Part shown: positions 12,846-25,027 of the stretch, one piece after another | Layout of the letters: every line of letters begins with the position of its first letter | How positions within the stretch are numbered: the first letter of the stretch is position 1 | Assembly (NCBI RefSeq): GCF_002288925.2 | Contig: NW_022098072.1 | Span: forward strand, 16,330,352-16,394,351 | Direction of reading: 5' to 3' | From: Delphinapterus leucas | Taxonomy: Eukaryota > Chordata > Mammalia > Artiodactyla > Monodontidae | Length of the DNA stretch: 64,000 nucleotides | Translations under genes and position numbers: made by a program | The notes under the pieces: generated by a model | Told to the model about the DNA's origin: nothing | The model's database searches: none | Seen by the model: the letters and a program-made list of their open reading frames with translations, nothing else

Positions 12846-13559
12846 TAACAACAAATAAAAAGCTAAAAAGGCTGAAAAGTCAGTAACTCTTTTGGATCCA
12901 GAAGAGAAGGGAAGACACAGAGCAAACTGATGCCCCCAAGATGGGAAAGAAAGACGGGCAGAATACAGGAAGCCTTGATTTACTGGAACAGAGACCCACT
13001 AGAAATCAGAAACCACCTCGGGAACCAGTGGCAGGGTAGGAAAGCCTGAACTGTAATTGAGGAACTGCTGCAGGCTCAGTGTGGACAAATCTGGGAGTTC
13101 AAAACTCCAAAGTGACCTGATCATAGGGGGACCCCCCACAATACTGTGAGATTTACCTCTAGAAGCAAAACCAGGTTCACATAGTAAATACTGGAGAAAA
13201 ATCTCCTTATGCTTCTTCAGGAGGAGGGAAAAAGAAACCATTTTGCAATATATCAGGACATTCTGTTCTTCTTAAAAAGGCCTCCAGTCAGGGGAAACCA
13301 GTTAACCAGAGTCTAAACTGCTCGGGTATATCAGAGTCTAACTGACCTGGGAGAAGTGAAATGTCCAACTCCAACCCACTCTAGCCATCCTGTCCCAACG
13401 CAGAGAGGAGAAAAATAAACCTGAGAAGCACTTGTGAGGTTTACAGTCCAGAGACATATAATCACAAAATGGCTGAGACCCACTCATAAGACTACAGAAC
13501 ACTTCACCTCTCCCACACCTTAACACCACATTATTAAAGGTCTATTTACAGCAGTTCTT

Positions 13560-14500
13560 TTTACACAGTACATCATATCCAACTATCAAGAAAAATAATA
13601 AAAGTATACAAAAAGGGAAAACCACAATATGAAGAGACAGAGCAAGCATCAGAAACGGACGTGGCAGGGATTTTGGAATTATCAGATTGGGAATTTAAAA
13701 CAATTATGATGAATACACTAAGAGCTCTTATGGATAAAGTAGACGCATGTGAGAATAGAGAGGCAGTGGAATCAAAGAGATTGAAATTCTAAGAAAGAAT
13801 CAAAAAGATTTTCTAGAGAAAAACAACAATCAGAGAAATGAAAAATGTTTTTGATGGGATTATTAGTAGACTGGACATAGCTAAAGAAAGAATTTCTGAG
13901 CTAGAGGATATATCAAGAGAACCCTCAAAAGCTGAAAAGCAAAGGGAACAAAGATGAGAAAAACAGAAGAGAATATCCAAGGAATGTGGGACAACTACAA
14001 AAGGTGTAACATGTGCATAATGGGAATAAAAGAAGGAGAACAATGAAAGAAAGGAACAGATGAAATATTTGAAATGACGACTGACAATTTTCCCAAATTA
14101 ATGTCAGACACCAAATGGCAGTTCCACCAAAGCTCAGTGAACACCACGCAGAATAAATGGCAAAAAAACTATACCTAGCCACACTACCTCTAAACTGCAG
14201 AAAATCAAAGGTAAAAAGAAATTTCTGAAAGAAGCCAGAGGAAAAAAAACACCTTACCTTATAGAGGAATAAGGATAGGAATTATATCCAAATACTCAGA
14301 AACCATACAAACAATAAAAAAGTGAAGTGAACTATTTAAAGTGAAGAGAGAAACAACCACCAACCTAGAACTCTGTAACCTGTGAAATTATCATTTAAAA
14401 AAGGAGAAATAAAGACTTCTTCAAACAAATAAAAATTGAGAGAATTTGTTGCCAGAAAACCTGCCTTACAAGAAATGTTAAACGATGTCCTTAGAGAAAA
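13560..14500 (+). pseudogene. L1 ORF1 (RNA-binding protein) remnant
   Basis: ORF1 of L1 encodes a coiled-coil, RNA-binding chaperone that packages L1 RNA. This copy shows the order expected: an N-terminal block near 13,630 ('gaagagacagagcaagcatcagaa'), a Leu/Glu-rich coiled-coil region to about 13,930, and 'gtgggacaactacaaaaggtgtaac' and 'cagaaaatcaaaggtaaaaag' in the RRM/C-terminal part. Multiple stops and frameshifts break it; no open stretch covers the domain. Non-functional. Confidence 0.75.
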
Positions 14501-14783
14501 CAAAATAACGTAGTTTGGACTTGGATCATCATAACATAAGAGAGGGCATTAAAGAAGGAATAAGTGAAGGTAAAATAAACGCTTTTTTCCTTATTATTAA
14601 TTGCTCTAACAGACAACAGTTTGTTCAAAATAATAATTCCAAAAATATTTTGGATTATATATTATGTACACGCACACACACACACACTTATGTATGCTTA
14701 TGTATAAGTGAAATGAATGACAACAATGATACCCAGACAAAAGGGAGGAATTAGGATTATTATGTTATTAAAAAGCACTCACA

Positions 14784-15016
14784 GGCTTCCCTGGTGGCGT
14801 AGTGGTTGAGAGTCCACCTGCCGATGCAGGGGACACGGGTTGGTGCCCCAGTCCAGGACGATCCCACATGCCGCGGAGCGGCTGGGCCCGTGAGCCATGG
14901 CCGCTGAGCCTGCGCATCTGGAGCCTGTGCTCCGCAACGGGAGAGGCCACAACAGTGAGAGGCCCGCATACTGCAAAAAAAAAAAACGAAACAAAACAAA
15001 AAAAAACACACAAACC
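14784..15016 (+). mobile_element. CHR-type tRNA-derived SINE
   Basis: A full copy with a tRNA-like head holding a pol III A-box-like TGGCGTAGTGG and a B-box position (GGGTTGGTGCC, one change from GGGTTCGTGCC), a CpG-rich body and a mixed A/C tail. It sits between ORF1 and ORF2 of the old L1. The target-site duplication is unclear ('cactcaca' versus 'cacacaaa'). Confidence 0.93.
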
Positions 15017-15090
15017 ATGAAATGGCAGTGTTTTTGGAATGGCCTTGGAATGGCTGTAAATGTATTTTGCAAAATCCAAGGCAACCACTA

Positions 15091-15127
15091 ATTCAATCAA
15101 TCAATCAATTAGTCAATCAATCAATCT
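15091..15127 (+). repeat. (AATC)n short tandem repeat
   Basis: Repeats of CAAT/AATC with one 'tagt' interruption, inside the inter-ORF region of the old L1. Confidence 0.9.
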
Positions 15128-15665
15128 GATTTACTATGAAAGGAGATAAAATGAAATCATATAAAATGATCAATTAAGAGAGGACTCAAAATCAGAAGGG
15201 AAAGAAGAGATGTTGCAACTGATAACACAGAAATACAAAGAGTCATAAGAGACTACTATGAATAAGTATATGCAAAAAAATGTGGACAACTTAGAAGAAA
15301 TGGGAAAAAAATCCTAGAAATATACAACCTCCCAAGACTGAATCATAAAGAAACAGAAAATCTGAGCAGACCAATTTTGGAAAGTAGATTGAATCAGTAA
15401 TCAAAAAGGTCACAACAAGCTGAAGTCCAGGACCAGACAGCTTCACTGATGAATTCTACCAAACATTTGAAGAAGAATTAATACCAATCCTTCTCAAACT
15501 CTTCCAAAAATAGAAGGGGTGGGAACACTTCCAAACTCATTTTCCAGGGCCACCATTACCCTGATATTAACACCAGACAAAGATGCCAAAAGAAAAAAAA
15601 ATTATAGGCTAATATCCCTGATGAACATAGATGCAAAAATTCCTAACAAAATATTAGCAAACCGG

Positions 15666-15880
15666 GGGCTTCCCTGGTGGCGCAGTGGTTGAGAGTCCGC
15701 CTGCCAATGCAGGGGACACGGGTTCGTGCCCCGGTCCAGGAAGATCCCACGTGCCGCGGAGCGGCTGGGCCCGTGAGCCATGGCCGCGGAGCCTGCGCGT
15801 CCGGAGCCTGTGCTCTGCAATGGGAGAGGCCACAACAGTGAGAGGCCCGCGTACAGCAAAGAAAAAAAAAAACAAAAAAA
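15666..15880 (+). mobile_element. CHR-type SINE with 16-bp target-site duplication
   Basis: A complete copy: GGCTTCCC head, A box TGGCGCAGTGG, B box GGGTTCGTGCC, CpG-rich body, A-rich tail. Perfect 16-bp direct repeats 'aaatattagcaaaccg' flank it at 15,649-15,664 and 15,881-15,896, which mark an L1-driven insertion into the nested L1's RT sequence. The intact duplication and retained CpGs suggest a fairly recent event. Confidence 0.97.
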
Positions 15881-16019
15881 AAATATTAGCAAACCGAATT
15901 CAACAATACATTAAAAGAATCATACACTATGATCAAGTGGGATTTATCCCTATGGTGAGAGATGGTTCAACATTTGCAAATAAATCCATGTGACAAAACA
16001 CATTAACAAAAGTAAGGAT

Positions 16020-16752
16020 AAAAATCATATATATCATCATCTCAATAGATGCAAAGAAAGTATTTGACAAAATTCAACATTCATTTATGATAAAAACTCT
16101 CAACAAAGTGGATTAGCATGATGGTACCTCAACATGACAACAAACCCACAGCTAAAATCATACTCAATGGTGAAAATCAAAGTTTTTCCACTAAGGCCAG
16201 TATTAAGACAAGATACTTGTATTAAGACAAGAAAGCTCACTCTCATTACTTTTATTTAACATAGTATTGAAAGTCCTAGTAATCAAAACAGTATGATATG
16301 GCATGAAAACAGACACACAGATCAGTGGAACAAAACAGAAAGCCCAGAAATAAACACAAACATATATGGCTCATTAATTTATGACAAAGGAGCCAAGAAT
16401 ATAAAATGGGGAAAGACAATCTCTTCAATAAGTAATGATGGGAAATATGAGCCTCCACATGCAAAATATGAAACTAGACCCCTAACTTGCACCATACACA
16501 AAAACTAACTCAAAAGGGATTAAAAACTTGAATATAAAATCTGAAACCATAAAACTTCTAGAAGAAAACATAGGCAGTAACCTTCTTGACATGGGTCTCA
16601 GTAACGCATTTTTGGATTTGACACCAAAAGCAAAGGCAGAGAAAGAAAAAGTAAACAAGTGGGACTGTATCAAACTAAAAAGCTTCTGCACAACAAAGGA
16701 AACCATCAACAAAATTAAAAAGCAATCTACTGAATGGGAGGAATATCTGTAA
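16020..16752 (+). pseudogene. L1 ORF2 remnant of the nested copy
   Basis: ORF2 encodes endonuclease and reverse transcriptase. Here the RT motif A region survives as SIDAKKVFDKIQ, with its aspartates, near 16,040. The block with the second catalytic motif is deleted at about 16,280. A 74-codon open piece at 16,528-16,752 holds the Lys-rich '[16 protein letters not shown]' stretch typical of the ORF2 tail. A small tandem duplication of 'gtattaagacaaga' lies at about 16,200-16,233. Non-functional. Confidence 0.75.
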
Positions 16753-19244
16753 ATCATATATCTGATAAATATCAATATCCAAAATATATAAAGAAATTAT
16801 ACAACCCAATATCAATTAAACAGTCTGATTTTAAAATGCACAGAGGATCTGAACATTTTTCAAAAGAAGACATACAGATGACCAATGGATACATGAAAAG
16901 GTACATAACATCACAAATCATCAGGGGAATGCATATCAAAACCACAGTGAGATATCACCTCACATGTGTTAGAATGCCTATTATCAAAAGGACAAGAAAT
17001 AACAAGTATTGGTAAGGATGTGGGAAAAAAGGAACCCTTGTGAACCTTTGTTGGTGATGTACATCAGTGCAGCCACTATGGAAAACAGTGTGCAAGTACC
17101 TCAAAATATTAATAACAGAACTATCATGTGATCTAGCAATTCCACTTCTGGGTACTTATCTTCATATAAGTACGCACAAAAATACTAACTTGAAAAAGAT
17201 ATAGATACCCCATGTTTATGGCAGCATTATTTACAATAGCCAAGATATGGAAAAAGATAAGTGTCCAATTGATGGATGAATGGATAATGTGGTGTATATA
17301 TACAATGGAATATTATTCAGCCACATAAAGGAAGAAATCTTGCCATTTGAGACAACATAGATGGATCTTGAGGGCATTGTGCTAAGTGAAATAAGTCAGA
17401 AAAAGACAAAAACATATCTCACTTATATGTAAAATCTTAAAATAAAAACATAACCCAAGCTCACAGACAAGAACAGGTTGGGGTTGCTAGAGGTAGGGGG
17501 AGGAGGTGAGCAAAATGGGTGAAAGGGGTCAAAAGGTACAAACTTCCAGTTGTAAAATAAATAAATCATTTGGATATAATGTAGAACACAATGACTACAG
17601 TTTAAAACACTGCATTGTATATCTGAAAGTTGCTAAGAGAGTAAACCTTAAAAGTTCTCACTACAAGAAAAAGGTTCTTCTAACTCTGGTGATGGATGTT
17701 AATTAATGTTAACTCTGGTGTGGTGATCATTTTGCAATATTACAAATATCAAAACATTATTTGTACACCTGAAACTAATACAATGATATACATCAACTAT
17801 AATGTAATAAAAATTGCTCAATTCAAACCACAAAAGGCAGAAAAAGAATGGAAGACTAAAATAGGAACAATAAACCAGGGCACTAAATAGAAAACAGTAA
17901 CAATATGGTATATATTAATCCAATTATACCAATAAGCACTATGAGTATCAATGGTCTAAATACATCAATTAAAAGACAGAGATTGTCCAAATGGGTCAAA
18001 AAACACAACCCAACTATATATCTACAAGAAACCTACTATAAACACATAGATATGTATAAATTAAAGTAAATGTATGGAGAAAAATACACCATTCTAACAC
18101 TCATTCAAAGAAAGCTGGAGTAGCTATGTTAATATCAGAGAGCAGACGGCAAAGCAAGCTACCAGGGATAAAGCAAAATTATCAAGGATGCAGAAGAACA
18201 TAGTAATAAAGGGGGAAATTCTCTAAGAACATATGTATGTACCTAAACAGTAGAGCTCTCTGAGGCAAATAGTGTATCACAAAAACTCCTAAAAGTAAAA
18301 AGAGAAATAGATGAATCCACTATCATAGTTAGAGACTTTAACACCTCTCTATCAGAACTGGACAAATCCACCAGGCAAAAATCCATAAGGATATAAATGA
18401 ACTCAACAACACCATCAACCAACTGGATATTACTGACATCTATGGACTACTCTAACAATAGCAAAATATATATTTTTCTCAAGTTCACATGAAACATTCA
18501 CCAAGATAAACTACATGCTGTGCTGTAAAACAATTTAAAAAGAATAGAAATCATATAATGCCTGTTCTCAGATGAAAATGGAATTAAACTACATTTGAGT
18601 TACAGAAAGGAAACTGGAAAAAAACCAAAACTATGGAGATGAATCAACACACTTCTAAATAACATATAGGTCAAAGAAGAAATCTCAAGAAAAATTTTAA
18701 AGTCTTCTGAACTAAATGAAAATGAAAACACACGTTCTCAAAATTTCTGGTATGCTGCAAAAGCAGTGCTTTAAGGAAAATTTACATCACTGAATGCAGA
18801 TATTAGAAAAGTAGAAAGAACTAAAATAAATAGTCTTAGCTTCCACCTTAGGAAACTAGAAGAGAAATGCAAATTAAATCCCAAGTACCTAAAGAAAAGA
18901 AGAGAAATAATACAGGAGAGTAGAAATCATTGATACTGAAATAGGAAATCAATAGAGAAATTCAATGAAATAAAAAGCTGTCTCTTAAAAATGATCAATA
19001 AAATTGAAAAGTATCAAGTCTAACTAAGAAAAAAGATGACACAAATTATGATACCAAAAATGAAAGAGTGGACAACACTACAGATTCTACTGACATTTAA
19101 ATGATAATAAAGGAATACATTTAAATAATAATAAAGGAATATCATGAACTCTATGTCCACAATTTTTTTTTTAAATATATGAAATGGACCAATTCCTTGA
19201 AAGCCACAATCTATCAAAACTCACACATAAAAATAGATAATATG

Positions 19245-19449
19245 GGGCTTCCCTGGTGGCGCAGTGGTTGAGAGTCTGCCTGCCAATACAGGGGATGCGG
19301 GTTCGTGTCCCGGTCCAGGAGGACCCCACGTGCCATGGAGCGGCTGGGCCCGTGGGCCATGGCCACTGGGCCTGCGCGTCTGGAGCCTGTGCTCCACAAC
19401 AGGAGAGGCCACAACAGTGAGAGGCCGCGTACCGCAAAAAAAAAAAAAA
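19245..19449 (+). mobile_element. CHR-type SINE inside old L1 ORF2
   Basis: Full-length copy with A and B boxes (TGGCGCAGTGG and GGGTTCGTGTC) and a pure A tail. 'agataatatg' flanks it at 19,235-19,244 and 19,450-19,459. It interrupts the L1 sequence between the endonuclease and RT parts. Confidence 0.95.
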
Positions 19450-19829
19450 AGATAATATGAATAGGTTTATATCTGTTAAAGATATTAAGTCAATAATTAA
19501 TAACCTTCCAAAACAAAACGCACCATGCCCAAGTGGTGAATTTACTGGTGAATTCTACCATACATTTAGGAAGAAATTATAGCAATTCTCTACAATCTCT
19601 TCCAGAGGATAGAAGCAGAGGGAATACTTCTTAACTCATTTTATGAGACCAGCACTGCCCTAAACCAAAGATAAAGACACGACAAGGAAAACTACAGACA
19701 AATATACCTCATGAACACAGATCCAAAAGTCCTCAACAAAATATCAGCAAATCAAATTCAATGTATAAAAAGCATTATACACCATGACCAAGTGGAATTT
19801 ACCCTAGATATGCAAGGCTGGTTCAATAT

Positions 19830-20235
19830 TTGAAACAAGTTAAGGTAATCCATCACATCAAAAACCTAAAAAAGAAAAATCACTTGATTATATCAATAAA
19901 TGTAGAAAAAGTATTTAACAAAATCCAACACCCATGTATGGTAAAAACCCTCAGTGGACTAGGAATAGAGGTGAATTTTTGCAAATTAATGAAGAACATC
20001 TCTAAAATACCTCCTACTAACATTGTACTTAATGGTAATAAACTTGAAGCTTTCTCACTAAGATCAGGTACAAGGCAAGGATGCCCCTCTCACCACTCCT
20101 TTTCAAAATCATACTGGCAATTCAAGCCAATGCAATAAGATAAGAAAATAAAAGAAAATGTATATAAATTAAGAATGAAAAAATAAAACGGCCTTGTTTT
20201 CACAGATGACATGATGATCTATGTAGAAAATCTGA
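19830..20235 (+). pseudogene. L1 ORF2 reverse transcriptase remnant (old copy)
   Basis: A 102-codon open piece at 19,830-20,138 carries recognisable RT landmarks: SINVEKVFNKIQ and SGTRQGCP. In active L1 the first reads SIDAEKAFDKIQ, so both aspartates, including the metal-binding one, are asparagine here. Further on, FTDDMMIYVEN (near 20,202) keeps the paired aspartates of the FADD motif. The frame is broken between these parts, so the copy is dead. Confidence 0.75.
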
Positions 20236-22274
20236 AAAATCAATAAAAGCACTCCTGGAACTAGTAAGTAATTACAGCAAGTTTCCAGGATACAAGGTTA
20301 ATATACAAAAGTCAATCACTTTCCTATATGTCAGCAATGAACAAGTGAAATTTGAAATTAAAAGCATAATACCATTTACATTAGAACCTACAAAAAGAAA
20401 TACTTAGGTATAGATCTAACAAAATACACACAAGATCTATATGAGGAAAGCTACAAAACTTTGATGAAAGAAATTTTGAAAAGAATTAAATAAGTGGGGA
20501 GATATTCCAGTTAATGGAAGACTCAATACTGTCAAAATGTAAGTTCTTCCCAAAATGATCTTTAACTCAATTCAAACCCAGCAAGTTACTTTATGGATAT
20601 TGACAAACTGATTTGAAATGTTATATGTAAAGGTAAAAGAACCAGACTAAGCAACTTTATATTGAAGGAGAAGAAAAATGTTGGAGGACTGACACTATCT
20701 GAGTTCAAGACATACTACAAACCTACAGTAATCAAAACAGTGTGGTACTGGTGAAAGGACAGACATATAGATCAGTGGAACAGAATAGAGAGCCCAGAAG
20801 TAGACCCAAACAAATACACTCAACAGAGCTTTAGAAAAGGCAACACAATGGAGGGAAAAAAAATAGTCTTTTCAACAGTGGTGCTGGAAAAACTGGACAG
20901 TCACTTGCCAAAAAAGAAAAGAAAAATCTAGAACAGACCTTACAACCCTCACAAAAATTAACACCAAATTGACCACCCACCTAAATGTAAAGTGAAAACC
21001 TATAAAACTCTTAGAGATAACATAGGAGAAATCCCAGATGACCTTGTGTATCGCAAAGACTGTTCAGATACAACAACAAAGACATAATCCATGAAAGAAG
21101 TAATTGATAAGCTTGACATTAAAAAAATATTTTTAAAACTTCCTCTCTGTGAATGATAATGTCAAGAGAATGAAAAGAATAGCTACAAACTGGGAGAAAA
21201 TATTTGCCAAAGATACATCTGATAAAGGACTATAATCCAAAAATATAAAAGGAACCCTTAAAAATAAAATAAAATAAATCCAATTTAAAAATAGGCCAAA
21301 GACCTTAACAAATATATCACCAAAGAAGATATACACGTGGCAAATAAGCATATAAAAAGATGCTCCACATCATATGTCATCAGAGAAATACAAATTAAAA
21401 CAATAAGATATTACTACACACATATTAGAATGGCCCAAATCTGGAACACTGACAACACTGGATGCTGATGAGAATGTGGAGCAACAAGAATTCTCCCTCA
21501 TTTCTGATGGGAACGATAAATGGTACAGCCACTTCAGGAGACATTTTGGCCATTTCTTAAGAAAACAAACATACTCTTACCATATGATCCAGCAGTCACA
21601 CTACGTGGTATTTCCCAAAGTAGTTGAAAACTTATGTTCACACAAAAACCTGCACATGGATGTCTATATTAGCTTTGTTTATAATTGCCAAAACTTGGAA
21701 GCAACCAAGATATCCTTCAGCAGGTGAATGGACAAATAAAATGGGGTATATCCAGACAGTTGGATATTTATTACTCAATGCTAAAAATAAATGAGCTACA
21801 ATCCATGAAGACATGGAGGAATGTTAAACACATATTAATAAGTGAAAGAAGCCAATCTGAAAAGGCTACCTAATGTGAGATTCCAACCGCATCACATTCT
21901 GGAAAAGGCAGAACTATGGGGATTGGAGAAAATTCAGTGGTTGTGGGGATTGTGGGGGGGTGGGGCAGGGATTAGGATGAATAGACAAAACAGACAGTAC
22001 TCTGTTGGATTTTTAGGCAGACAATACTCTTATGATGGATCCGTGTCATTCTACTTTATTCAAACACATAAAATATTAAAATAAGACTGAAGCCTAAGAT
22101 AAACTATGGAGTTTGGGTGATAATACTGTGTCAATGTAAGTTCATCAAGAATAACAAAGGTACCACTGTGCTGGGGGGTGTTGATAATGGCTATGCAAGT
22201 ATGGGCAGGGAGTATACGGAATTCTCTGTACCTTGCCCTCAATTTTGCTGTGAACCTTTTCCTATCAAAGTAGA

Positions 22275-22680
22275 AATGAAAAGAAAAGAAAATGAAATAA
22301 AAAAAGAAAGAAAAGAAAAGAAAATGAAAAGAAAAGAAAATGAAATAAAGAAAAGAAAATGAAATTAAAAAAGAAAATGAAATAAAAAAAAAAAAAAGAA
22401 AAAGAAAAAAAAAGAAAAAAAAAAAAGGAAAAAGAAATAAAAAAGGAAGAAAGAAGGAAGGAAGGGAGGGAGGGAGGGAGGGAGGGAGAGAGGGAGGGAG
22501 GAAGGAAGGGAAAAGAAAAGAGAAGAAAAGAAAGAGAAAGAAAGAAAGAAAAAAGAAAGAAAAGAAAATGAAAGGAAGGAAGGAAGGAAGAAAGAAGGAA
22601 GGAAGGATGGAAGGAAGGAAGGAAGGCAGTCAGAGAGACAGACAGAAAAAGGCGGGAAGGGAAGGAAGGAGGAAAGAAGA
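22275..22680 (+). repeat. Long GAAA/GGAA/GGGA purine tract
   Basis: About 400 bases, almost all purine on the plus strand, run from GAAAA units through GAAGG to an uninterrupted GGGA block (about 22,464-22,487, six or more G-triplets with single-A loops), then back to GAAA and GGAA units. It begins where the L1 3' end stops and ends where L2 resumes, so it is best read as an expanded L1 tail. The long Phe/Ser/Pro frames on the minus strand are composition artefacts. Confidence 0.95.
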
Positions 22681-22684
22681 CAAC

Positions 22685-23012
22685 CAAAGTGGACAGTGTG
22701 GAAAAAGTCAGGAGAACAAGTGAGTGTGTGATAAATCAGGTAATGAGAAAAGTCAGAGAGACCACTACTATGCATTGGAGGGGGCAGATCTTGTAGGGGT
22801 TTCTATTTCATTTTAAGGACTTTGGATTTTACTTATAAGATAGGGAGTTACAGTGGGTTTTAAGCCAAAAAGAGACATAATGTGACTTACGACTTTGGCT
22901 ACTGTTTTGCGAATTCATGGAAGGGGCCATTGTGCAAGGAGAATGATTAAGAGGCTTTTGCAGTGATCCAGGGAGTAGTCAATGGTGGCTTGGCTGGAGA
23001 TAATGAAGGGCG
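22685..23012 (-). mobile_element. L2 LINE, right half (split by L1)
   Basis: Antisense L2 in plus-strand reading: 'gatcttgtaggggtttc', 'aaggactttggattttacttataagatagggag', 'gggttttaagcc', 'ggcttttgcagtgatccaggga', 'tggtggcttgg'. It continues the L2 left at 12,845, with nearly 10 kb of later L1 and SINE insertions between. Confidence 0.75.
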
Positions 23013-23014
23013 AT

Positions 23015-24220
23015 TAAAAGTGGTAAAGCTGATAGTAGCATTTGGGGGGCTGGGGGCATGGGGGGATGAAATCACTTGCTCTGAGTCTGCAGTTCTTACA
23101 GGCCAAGGTTAAGGCCTAGCCAAGAAGAGGGCTTACTAGAAACAAGAGGCCTGACCAGATTATGGTCAAGGAGAGAGTCTTTGTCACCATATAAAAAGGT
23201 GAGAACTAATTCTCCATTTTCATAAACACTCTTGTTCTAGGAATTGTAGTTATAACACATTGTTTATAGAGTAGTTAGCTTCTACTTTGATAGGAAAACT
23301 TTTTTCTTCGTGTTCTGAAAGGCTATGATATTACTGTTCATTTTAATGTTATGCATATACTTTTCTAAATAGAAAGAAAAAATGTTAAATTAAAGGTAAC
23401 ATTATACCACCCTAAGTTTATTTTTGGCATCTTATTCAATACCAAACTACCTGAATCTGAGATTCAACACTAAGGATAATTTTAATTAGATTATATTTAA
23501 CACGTTAAAGCTAATTTTAAAAAAGTCACATTTGGAGTTTTACTTTTTATGTTACCTTAACAAAAATGAAAACTAAAATGCATGCATATTAAACACTATA
23601 AAAATTCCAAGCAGAGTGCACAAAAAGAAAAAAGAAAAGCTAATGCATTTTGTATTAGGAGGAAGATTGCCATATTATAAACATATACTTTTAGGAAAGA
23701 AACGGATAAGCAGTTGCAGTGACAGTGAATGCTTAATGGAAGTTTGAACCATTTTCTATCTCCTCCCCACTGCTTGTTTAGGGGTACCCTTAAAAAGAGA
23801 AGAGTGTAGCTAACAGCTGATGGAACATTAAAGTATATTCCTGTTAAGCAACATGAAACAAGAAAGCAACTTTTCAAATTTTGTTTCTTAAGCCATAATT
23901 GCACACCTCATGCTGACAAACTAAGAAGCAAACAAGTCTATTCACATGCAAATAATAAGTGCTGAGGCGCTAAATGTCAAGCACTTCCCTACGAAATACT
24001 CCTTAGTTTGCAACTGCGTATGTCAACTCACATATGTTTAGGGTAAAATAAAATAGGTAGGCGTGACAGGAGACCAACGCAAAAATGTTTATATTTGCAT
24101 TGTAAGACATTCCACAGCTATGATAATTGTTCAAGATATACAGATAGGTTTTTTTTTTTTAAGTCTTCAATTATACAATTTATACTATAGTAGGCCTCAC
24201 AACTTACAAATAAAGCAAAT
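23015..24220. other. Unique-looking DNA, no gene seen
   Basis: A G-rich spot at 23,043-23,065 (runs of six, five and six G) opens this stretch. An octamer-like ATGCAAAT occurs near 23,947. A 102-codon minus-strand frame at 23,596-23,904 has no recognised domain and no splice context. Confidence 0.5.
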
Positions 24221-24224
24221 GAAT

Positions 24225-24975
24225 ATGGGGCCCAATACGATACAGGGAGAAAATATTTGCAAAGCACATATCTTATAAAAGACATATCTAGACTTTACAA
24301 AGAATTATGACTCAATAATAACAACAAAACAGCCCAATAAAAATGGGCAACAAATATGAACATTTACAAAAGAAGATATACAAATGGCTAACAAGCACAT
24401 GAAAAGATGCTCAACATCATTAGTCATCAGGGAAATGCAAATGAAAACCAAAATGGGATAGCATTTCATACCTCCTAGAAGGGCTACAATGAATAAGACA
24501 GACAATACCAAACGTTGGCAAGCATGTGGAGTAACGGAATAAATTGTTGGTAGGAATGTAAACTGGTGCAGTCGCATTGGAAAACCGTTGGCAGCTCTCA
24601 AAAATTCAACTTAAAACTATCAGACAATCCTAGAAATTTTACTCCTAGGTTTAAGTAAAATTAAAATCCAAGATAAATGAAAACATATGCCCACGCACAC
24701 ATTTGCACACAAATTAGGTTACAGGTAAGGTTCAGAGCAGCACTATCCGTAATAGCCCCAAACTGGAAATGACCTAAATGTCCATGAATTGGTTAGGGTA
24801 GGAACTATAAATCGGTATGAGGCATATTATTGGGGAAGGTGTGAAAATGTTCTCAAACTTATTTATCATAATGGTTGTGCCATTTGGTAGACATTAAAAG
24901 TCATTGAATCATACACTTGAAATGGATTAATCTCATATATGTAAAACATACCTCAATAAAGTTCATGAAAAGACT
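24225..24975 (+). mobile_element. L1 3' part (ORF2 tail and 3'UTR)
   Basis: L1 landmarks in order: 'gagaaaatatttgcaaa' near 24,247, 'aacaagcacatgaaaagatgctcaacatcattagtcatcagg' near 24,390, 'tggtgcagtcgcattgg' near 24,564, and the late 'aatggattaatctcatatatgtaaa..cctcaataaag' near 24,920-24,960. 5'-truncated, frames broken. Confidence 0.85.
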
Positions 24976-25027
24976 GTTTTTTTCTTTTTTTCTTTCTATC
25001 TATCTAACTACCTACCTAATGAAGTTT

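Larger units (their letters stand above)
12846..15175 (+). mobile_element. Old L1, 5' segment (5'UTR and ORF1)
   Basis: The first part of a near full-length L1M-class element. From about 12,850 to 13,560 it carries a 5'UTR: 'gatgcccccaagatgggaaagaaagac', a 'gccatcctgtccc' block, then 'cacttgtgaggtttacagtccagagac'. ORF1 sequence follows to about 14,500, then inter-ORF sequence to 15,175, where a second L1 interrupts it. The element resumes at 17,814. Intact 5' ends are uncommon among L1 copies; all reading frames here are broken. Confidence 0.8.
15176..17813 (+). mobile_element. Second L1 nested in the old L1 (5'-truncated, internal deletion)
   Basis: It begins in mid-ORF2 ('gagaggactcaaaatcagaag', just before the RT domain) and runs through RT and the ORF2 tail to a 3'UTR ending near 17,813. 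Flanking 'atgatcaatt' (15,166-15,175) and 'ttgctcaatt' (17,814-17,823) match at 8 of 10 bases and look like a worn target-site duplication; across it the host L1 sequence continues without loss. At about 16,280 the RT sequence jumps from the 'aagtcctag' block to 'aatcaaaacagtatgatatgg', losing the FADD catalytic region. A CHR SINE splits it at 15,666. Confidence 0.8.
17814..22274 (+). mobile_element. Old L1, 3' segment (ORF2 and 3'UTR)
   Basis: Continues the element broken at 15,175: inter-ORF end, endonuclease ('gacagagattgtccaaatgggtc' near 17,975), RT, ORF2 tail and a 3'UTR ending with 'ggcagggagtatacgg..ttctctgtacctt..ctcaattttgctgtgaacc' at about 22,260. Frames are broken throughout. The purine-rich tail that follows probably grew from the poly-A end. 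Confidence 0.8.

Noticed and set aside
14784..14860. Possible tRNA gene, because A- and B-box motifs are present
   Set aside because: The same head recurs at over ten sites with a SINE body and A tail; it is tRNA-derived but cannot fold as a full tRNA.
14760..15100. Frames with recurring peptides such as 'MVESPPADAGDTGSCPG' or 'GHGSRAQPLRG' here and at many other sites
   Set aside because: They are translations of the CHR SINE in various frames and recur wherever the SINE occurs; not a gene family.
22265..22775. 136- and 140-codon Phe/Ser/Pro-rich frames on the minus strand
   Set aside because: They are the complement of the purine tract; low complexity, not protein.
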